Source: Shiella aurantiaca (GTDB lineage: Bacteria; Bacteroidota; Bacteroidia; Cytophagales; Cyclobacteriaceae). From it: a DNA stretch of 64,000 bases. The notes under the pieces were generated by a model. That model searched no databases, was not told where the DNA came from, and was given only the letters and a program-made list of their open reading frames with translations. Each line of letters opens with the position of its first letter. Within the stretch, counting starts at the first letter, position 1. The stretch lies in NCBI GenBank assembly GCA_030412945.1, contig JAUHJS010000006.1:1-64000 (forward strand), read 5' to 3'. Positions 59,375-64,000 of the stretch are shown here, piece by piece. Position numbers and translations under genes: made by a program.

Positions 59375-60052
59375 CTATTCTTCTTCTTTCACCACTATTT
59401 TCTTCTCGCGCCAAGCGATACGATACATGAGGTAGTAATTGAATCCGCTCCATGGATCGCGGCCGCGTATGCCATAGCCCGGCACTTCATAGGCGGTAAA
59501 TTGTCCTTCATTCTGTACCCGTAGCCGAAACTTCATCCGATAGGTGAAGCCCATGTAAAAGTTATTCCATACGTGCGCTCTCAATCCGGCTGCTAATTCT
59601 ACCCAATGGGCACTTATCCCCGAATTCGCTCCCTGATACGAATAGTTGCCGTACAAGGAATCGTATTGGGTAAAAGAAAGGGAATTATCAAATTGCGATT
59701 TCCCATAGCGTAAGCCCACCGTAGCAGCCTGCACTTTAGGATCATTATTAATCAGATTAAGGTCTACACCCAATCGATAAAAGGAACCTTGAGTCGTAAA
59801 ATCAGAGCTAGAAGTCAATCTTTGGCTATTAGTGACACCATAATCGGCCACTAAAAGGTATTTGGCAAAATCCACATCGGCCTGAAACTCCATTTGCTTT
59901 TTGCCTTTGTTAATCAAAGCCTGATTAACCGGATTGGCTACATCTACCCCTATGCGCAAACCCGTGGGCACCCACTGCTGCTGCGCAAATGCCCCAACAG
60001 AAAGGAATGCACACAAAAAAACTAGCAATAGCTTACTGAAAGATTTCCACAT
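59375..60052 (-). CDS. DUF6048 family outer-membrane beta-barrel-like protein
   Basis: I start at MWKSFSKLLLVFLCAF, which gives a signal peptide ending in AFAQ; two upstream ATGs would add up to 14 residues. The remaining 200 residues alternate hydrophobic and polar residues, typical of a small outer-membrane barrel. It fits DUF6048, which follows a DUF6452 lipoprotein in many Bacteroidota; here it starts inside the end of that gene. Function is unknown. Confidence 0.78.
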   Translation of the reverse strand: MWKSFSKLLLVFLCAFLSVGAFAQQQWVPTGLRIGVDVANPVNQALINKGKKQMEFQADVDFAKYLLVADYGVTNSQRLTSSSDFTTQGSFYRLGVDLNLINNDPKVQAATVGLRYGKSQFDNSLSFTQYDSLYGNYSYQGANSGISAHWVELAAGLRAHVWNNFYMGFTYRMKFRLRVQNEGQFTAYEVPGYGIRGRDPWSGFNYYLMYRIAWREKKIVVKEEE

Positions 60053-60518
60053 TGTAGGCATTTTTTCGTAACAAACTGGGTTGAATAATGGCAATGGAAT
60101 CGGGCAAAGTAGAATATTTCAAGGCAATATCTTGTACCACCATTTCTATTCCACAAGTTGGGGAAATATAACTAGGTACCCGCGTGTAAGAAAAAACCAA
60201 GGTATCTCTTCGGGTAAATTGCTTGAGAAAAATGGCTATGCTGTCGGCATTAAAGTTGACCGGAATAGAAAAACTCAACAAAGAATCCCGTCTTGTATAA
60301 AGCACTTCTTCGGTGCCAATCACCATCAGGGTATCAAAAGCCCGCTCGAAAGCAATTTTTGCACCCGCACGGTTAAAATCCATGGAATTGATAATGAGCT
60401 CATTGCGCGCTACGGTACGGCAATCATCGGTATCTTCACAAGCGCCTAAAAAAATAAAAAAAACGAGGCTTATGCAAACCAAAGCCCCCCTGTACAGTGT
60501 TGTGTGTCCCAAGGTCAT
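60033..60518 (-). CDS. DUF6452 family lipoprotein
   Basis: A lipobox (FIFLGAC, near residue 27) leads a 161-residue protein with a strand-rich mature part, two cysteines and the region SPTCGIEMVVQDIAL. It fits DUF6452, the usual partner of DUF6048, whose gene begins about 20 bases before this one ends. Both probably act in the outer membrane. Function is unknown. Confidence 0.75.
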   Translation of the reverse strand: MTLGHTTLYRGALVCISLVFFIFLGACEDTDDCRTVARNELIINSMDFNRAGAKIAFERAFDTLMVIGTEEVLYTRRDSLLSFSIPVNFNADSIAIFLKQFTRRDTLVFSYTRVPSYISPTCGIEMVVQDIALKYSTLPDSIAIIQPSLLRKNAYNVEIFQ

Positions 60519-60665
60519 TGAAATTTCAGGGCGTAAAGTTATCCATTTAATTGTATTTGACCTACACTAAATCGTAGGCAAGCGATTATGTAACGCCTGC
60601 GCAGTGGTTTTTGATAAAGAGCCCGATAAATTTTATTAATTTTGCCCCGTAACAACACTACGATT

Positions 60666-61979
60666 TTGAAAACTAAAGGCATAAAAAAAGACAAGGTGAA
60701 TATTGTAACACTGGGTTGCTCCAAAAACCTAGTGGACTCGGAAGTGATCTTAACCCAGCTAAAAGGCAATGGGATTGACACCGTGCACGAATCCAAAAAA
60801 GACGATTCCAACATCATCATTGTCAATACTTGCGGATTTATTGATAACGCCAAAGAGGAATCTATCAATACCATTTTGCGCTATGCCGATGCCAAGGAAA
60901 GTGGGCAAATCGATAAACTTTATGTAACCGGATGCCTTTCACAGCGCTACAAAGATGAGCTAGAAACTGAAATCCCTACGGTAGATGCCTGGTTTGGTAC
61001 GCGCGACCTTTCCTTATTATTGAAAAAATTCAAAGCAGACTATAAACACGAGCTAGTAGGCGAACGCATCCTGACGAATCCTCAGCACTACGCCTATCTC
61101 AAAATCTCTGAGGGATGTGACAGACCTTGCTCCTTTTGCGCCATTCCGCTGATGCGTGGTGGGCATCAGTCGCGCAGCATTGAGGAATTGGTACTAGAAG
61201 CAAAAAACCTTGCTAAAAGAGGCACCAAAGAGCTTCTGCTCATTGCCCAAGACCTTACCTATTATGGTTTGGATATCTACAAAAAGCGCAACCTATCGGA
61301 GTTATTGAAAAACCTAAGCGATGTAGAAGGCATCGAATGGATACGTCTGCACTATGCTTTTCCGGCTGGTTTCCCAATGGATGTGCTCGATGTAATGGCC
61401 GAACGCCCCAACATCTGCAACTACCTTGACATGCCCTTGCAACATGGCTCCACCAATATGTTGAAGCTGATGCGTAGAGGTATCACCCGCGAGAAAACCG
61501 AGGAACTGATTGCTACCATTCGTCAAAAAGTACCGGGCATAGCCCTGCGCACTACCCTTATATCCGGACACCCCGGGGAAACCGAGGAAGATTTTGCTGA
61601 TATGGTAGATTTCGTGGAAAAAACCCGCTTCGACCGACTCGGAATTTTCAACTACTCACACGAGGAACAAACCCACTCATATAGTATGGCGGACGATGTG
61701 CCCGATGAGGTGAAACAGGAACGTGCCGATATCGTTATGGGTATTCAGGAACAAATTTCCTTGGAGAAAAATCAAGCACGGGTGGGGCAAGAGATGAAAG
61801 TATTGATTGATAGAAAAGAAAGCGGCCAATACATTGGACGTACCGAGTTTGACTCTCCGGAAGTGGACAACGAAGTGATTTTTGATGCCAAAGCTGCCTA
61901 CCTGCGTGTGGGAGATTTTGTGCAAGCCAAAATCACGGGAGCCACCGAATTTGACCTGCATGCCGAAGTAATTGCCTAA
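60666..61979 (+). CDS. rimO: ribosomal protein S12 methylthiotransferase RimO
   Basis: RimO is a radical-SAM enzyme that adds a methylthio group to Asp of ribosomal protein S12. I use the TTG that begins M-K-T-K-G-I-K-K, since family members in this lineage start at this place; eight residues upstream do not fit. The N-terminal iron-sulfur domain has TLGCSKNLVDSE and NTCGFIDNAKEESI. The SAM radical site is CDRPCSFCAIP. A C-terminal TRAM domain follows. At 437 residues it is normal. The next gene, bshC, lies 25 bases on. Confidence 0.93.
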   Translation: MKTKGIKKDKVNIVTLGCSKNLVDSEVILTQLKGNGIDTVHESKKDDSNIIIVNTCGFIDNAKEESINTILRYADAKESGQIDKLYVTGCLSQRYKDELETEIPTVDAWFGTRDLSLLLKKFKADYKHELVGERILTNPQHYAYLKISEGCDRPCSFCAIPLMRGGHQSRSIEELVLEAKNLAKRGTKELLLIAQDLTYYGLDIYKKRNLSELLKNLSDVEGIEWIRLHYAFPAGFPMDVLDVMAERPNICNYLDMPLQHGSTNMLKLMRRGITREKTEELIATIRQKVPGIALRTTLISGHPGETEEDFADMVDFVEKTRFDRLGIFNYSHEEQTHSYSMADDVPDEVKQERADIVMGIQEQISLEKNQARVGQEMKVLIDRKESGQYIGRTEFDSPEVDNEVIFDAKAAYLRVGDFVQAKITGATEFDLHAEVIA

Positions 61980-62004
61980 ACTAAGCGATTTGGAAACCCT
62001 GCAC

Positions 62005-63564
62005 ATGAAAGTAGACAAACTGAGCCTTGGCGAAACGGACTGTTTTAGCCCGGAATTTATCGCCTATCTGAATAATCCGGCCTTTGCCACCTTCTACAAG
62101 GCTCCTGCTCAAATCGCTTCGTTTGAGCAGCAAATCAAGGACAAAACGTTTACTGCTCAGCAGCGAAAAACCTTGGTGGAGGCTTTACAAACGCAATATC
62201 AGGCGCTGAGTACTTCGGCTTATGTGCAGCACAACATCCAATCGCTTTTACAAAATAAGACCTATACCATTACCACTGGGCATCAGCTCAATATCTTTAC
62301 CGGACCGCTGTACTTTATCTACAAAATCGCTACGGCTATAAATGCTGCCAAGCGACTAAAAGAAGCCTATCCGGCCTATCATTTTGTACCTGTGTACTGG
62401 ATGGCCTCGGAAGATCACGACTACGAAGAAATCAAATACATCTACCTCCACGGACAAAAAATCACTTGGGAAACCCAGCAAACGGGTGCCGTAGGCCGAT
62501 TCAGTCCTGAGGGCTTGGGCGACCTTGCCCGCACGATAGAAAACTGTCCGGCTGTTTTTAAGGAAGCTTTTGAGCAGCATACCAACTTAGCCGATGCCAC
62601 GCGCCATATCGTAAACGCACTATTTGGGACAGAAGGATTGGTAGTGATAGATGCCGACCATGCCCAACTTAAGAAAGAATTCAGCCGCATCATTGCCGAT
62701 GATATCGTAAACCACAAGGCGGAAAAACTGGTGCAGGAAACTACCGCCCAATTAGAAGCTATCGGGGGAAAAGGCCAAATCATGGCACGCCCCATTAATT
62801 TCTTTTACCTAAATCAAGGCCTTCGTGAACGCCTGGTGAGAGATGGAAATACCTATTCCGCTCTCAATACGGACTTAAGATGGACGCAGGAGGAATTATT
62901 AAAAGAGCTAGAAAATCATCCCGAGCGCTTTAGTCCCAATGTGGTAATGCGCCCTTTACTTCAAGAGTACATCTTGCCTAACTTAGCCTATATTGGCGGC
63001 CCGGCCGAAGTAGTGTATTGGCTGCAACTGAAAGGTGTTTTCGATTATTATCAAGTTCCTTTCCCGCTTTTGATGCCGCGCAACTTCGCTTTGGTGATTC
63101 CCAATGCCTTGGTACATAAGATGCAAAAAGCACAACTCAGCTTGCGCGATTTATTCTTGTCCGAGCAAGTACTTAAAGATAGGATAATATCGGAAGAAGC
63201 GGCCCACGACTACGCACTAAGCAAGGAAAAGCAGGAGTTTTCGCACTTCTTTGAGCAAATGAGTCGCAAAGCTGAGCAGGTGGATAAAAGCCTCAAAGCC
63301 ATGGTGTTGGCCGAAGGTGCCCGCATGGCCAAATCGCTGGACTACTTAGAGAAAAAGATGAAAAAGGCGGAAGAGAGCAAACACGAAAACCGCCTATTGC
63401 AAATAGCTACCCTCAAAAATCAGCTCTTCCCCAAAGGAGGGCTTCAGGAACGCCATACCAACTTCCTCGAATTTTACATTGGCAATCCTGATTTCATACA
63501 AAATATTTTACAGGCTTTTGATCCCTTCGACTACCGATTTCATGTAATTTCGGGAAATGATTAA
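62005..63564 (+). CDS. bshC: bacillithiol biosynthesis cysteine-adding enzyme BshC
   Basis: BshC adds cysteine to GlcN-malate in the last step of bacillithiol synthesis, the low-molecular-weight thiol of Bacillota and many Bacteroidota. I start at the ATG of MKVDKLSLGETDCFSPEF; the family begins here. The 519-residue protein has TITTGHQLNIFTGPLYFIYK, WMASEDHDYEEI and FPLLMPRNFALVI. bshA and bshB are not in the window. It is probably in one transcript with rimO and the next gene, whose start overlaps its stop by eight bases. Confidence 0.95.
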   Translation: MKVDKLSLGETDCFSPEFIAYLNNPAFATFYKAPAQIASFEQQIKDKTFTAQQRKTLVEALQTQYQALSTSAYVQHNIQSLLQNKTYTITTGHQLNIFTGPLYFIYKIATAINAAKRLKEAYPAYHFVPVYWMASEDHDYEEIKYIYLHGQKITWETQQTGAVGRFSPEGLGDLARTIENCPAVFKEAFEQHTNLADATRHIVNALFGTEGLVVIDADHAQLKKEFSRIIADDIVNHKAEKLVQETTAQLEAIGGKGQIMARPINFFYLNQGLRERLVRDGNTYSALNTDLRWTQEELLKELENHPERFSPNVVMRPLLQEYILPNLAYIGGPAEVVYWLQLKGVFDYYQVPFPLLMPRNFALVIPNALVHKMQKAQLSLRDLFLSEQVLKDRIISEEAAHDYALSKEKQEFSHFFEQMSRKAEQVDKSLKAMVLAEGARMAKSLDYLEKKMKKAEESKHENRLLQIATLKNQLFPKGGLQERHTNFLEFYIGNPDFIQNILQAFDPFDYRFHVISGND

Positions 63565-64000
63565 AGCAGACCTCCGAAAACTGTACACCGAAAAGCGCAT
63601 GGCTTTGAAGAAAGCCGAGCTCAACCTTTGGAGTGAGCGCATTGCGGAGCAGTTTGTGAGGCTTCCGGAAAGTAAAAATGCAGAGTGGGTGCATTGCTTT
63701 CTTTCTATTCCTGAAAAAAACGAAATCGATACCTTCAAGCTTATTCAAAAAGCCCGCAGCGAGTTTCGAAAAATACAGTTTGCCACCTCGGTGACCGATT
63801 TCACCACTAATACCCTACACACCTGCCGATTTATCGATACGGCACATTTGAAAAAAAACGTCTGGGGAATTCCCGAACCTGAACCGCAAGAGCCTGTAGC
63901 TAACGAATTGTTGGATATCGTACTCGTACCTCTTTTGTGCTTCGACCTGAACGGTCATAGAGTAGGGTACGGAAAAGGATTTTATGACCGTTTTTTGGCC
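63557..64000 (+). CDS. 5-formyltetrahydrofolate cyclo-ligase (partial)
   Basis: This gene runs off the right edge; 148 codons are present. It starts MIKADLRKLYTEKRMAL and carries the family's ATP-site and folate-site blocks, including GYGKGFYDRFL at the edge and VPLLCFDLNGHRVG before it. The enzyme converts 5-formyl-THF to 5,10-methenyl-THF using ATP. The start overlaps the stop of bshC by eight bases (ATGATTAA), which supports coupling. Confidence 0.9.
   Translation, partial: MIKADLRKLYTEKRMALKKAELNLWSERIAEQFVRLPESKNAEWVHCFLSIPEKNEIDTFKLIQKARSEFRKIQFATSVTDFTTNTLHTCRFIDTAHLKKNVWGIPEPEPQEPVANELLDIVLVPLLCFDLNGHRVGYGKGFYDRFLA

Overview
The window looks like chromosome from a member of the Bacteroidota, probably a Cytophagia-type bacterium. 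Support comes from lineage-typical families (DUF2480, DUF4295 directly after rpmB-rpmG, DUF6132, the DUF6452/DUF6048 pair, DUF4268), a bacillithiol gene (bshC), and several promoters that fit the Bacteroidota consensus TTTG-N19-TAnnTTTG. The placement is inference from gene content and promoter form, not from a marker-gene comparison.

Layout, left to right. 0.1-4.5 kb: a minus-strand run rpmH, rnpA, S41 protease, TauE/SafE permease, tsaB, DUF2480. 4.6-10.1 kb: a pair of M16 peptidases (one catalytic, one without the zinc motif), an adenosine-kinase-like sugar kinase and a glycerophosphodiesterase. 10.2-16.3 kb: small membrane proteins, a thioredoxin-fold peroxiredoxin and a copper-handling block (AraC regulator with a CxxC head, CopA ATPase, small accessory genes, a CopZ-like HMA protein). 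16.3-18.5 kb: GNAT, a lipoprotein and a VanW-family protein. 18.6-20.9 kb: an AT-rich two-gene cassette between 137-bp direct repeats, next to tRNA-Val and two displaced tRNA-Val 3'-half copies. 21-29.6 kb: AsmA-like protein, then a convergent six-gene operon (RIC/hemerythrin, ruvX, def, aminotransferase, a nitrilase-MurF fusion, DUF2461). 29.7-37.3 kb: second S41 protease with homogentisate dioxygenase, two secreted proteins, and a histidine kinase/response regulator pair.

37.5-44.1 kb is an accessory stretch. It has a three-gene hipBST toxin-antitoxin operon with three evenly spaced operators, a 108-bp repeat present in two inverted copies, rmuC, a TPR histidine kinase and a RAYT transposase with REP-like hairpins. 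44.1-57.5 kb holds a large Asp-box protein, an SO2930-type dihaem cytochrome with its beta-helix partner, an acyltransferase, a parDE system with a perfect operator, an AraC regulator, a phytase-like esterase, hemB and rocD. 57.7-64 kb is housekeeping: rpmB-rpmG-DUF4295, ftsY, the DUF6452/DUF6048 envelope pair, rimO, bshC and the start of a 5-formyltetrahydrofolate cyclo-ligase gene.

The best candidates for something undescribed are the repeat-flanked cassette beside tRNA-Val (a PUA/EVE-like sensor with a membrane segment, translationally coupled to a two-helix membrane coiled-coil protein) and the single-chain fusion of an omega-amidase-type nitrilase to MurF.
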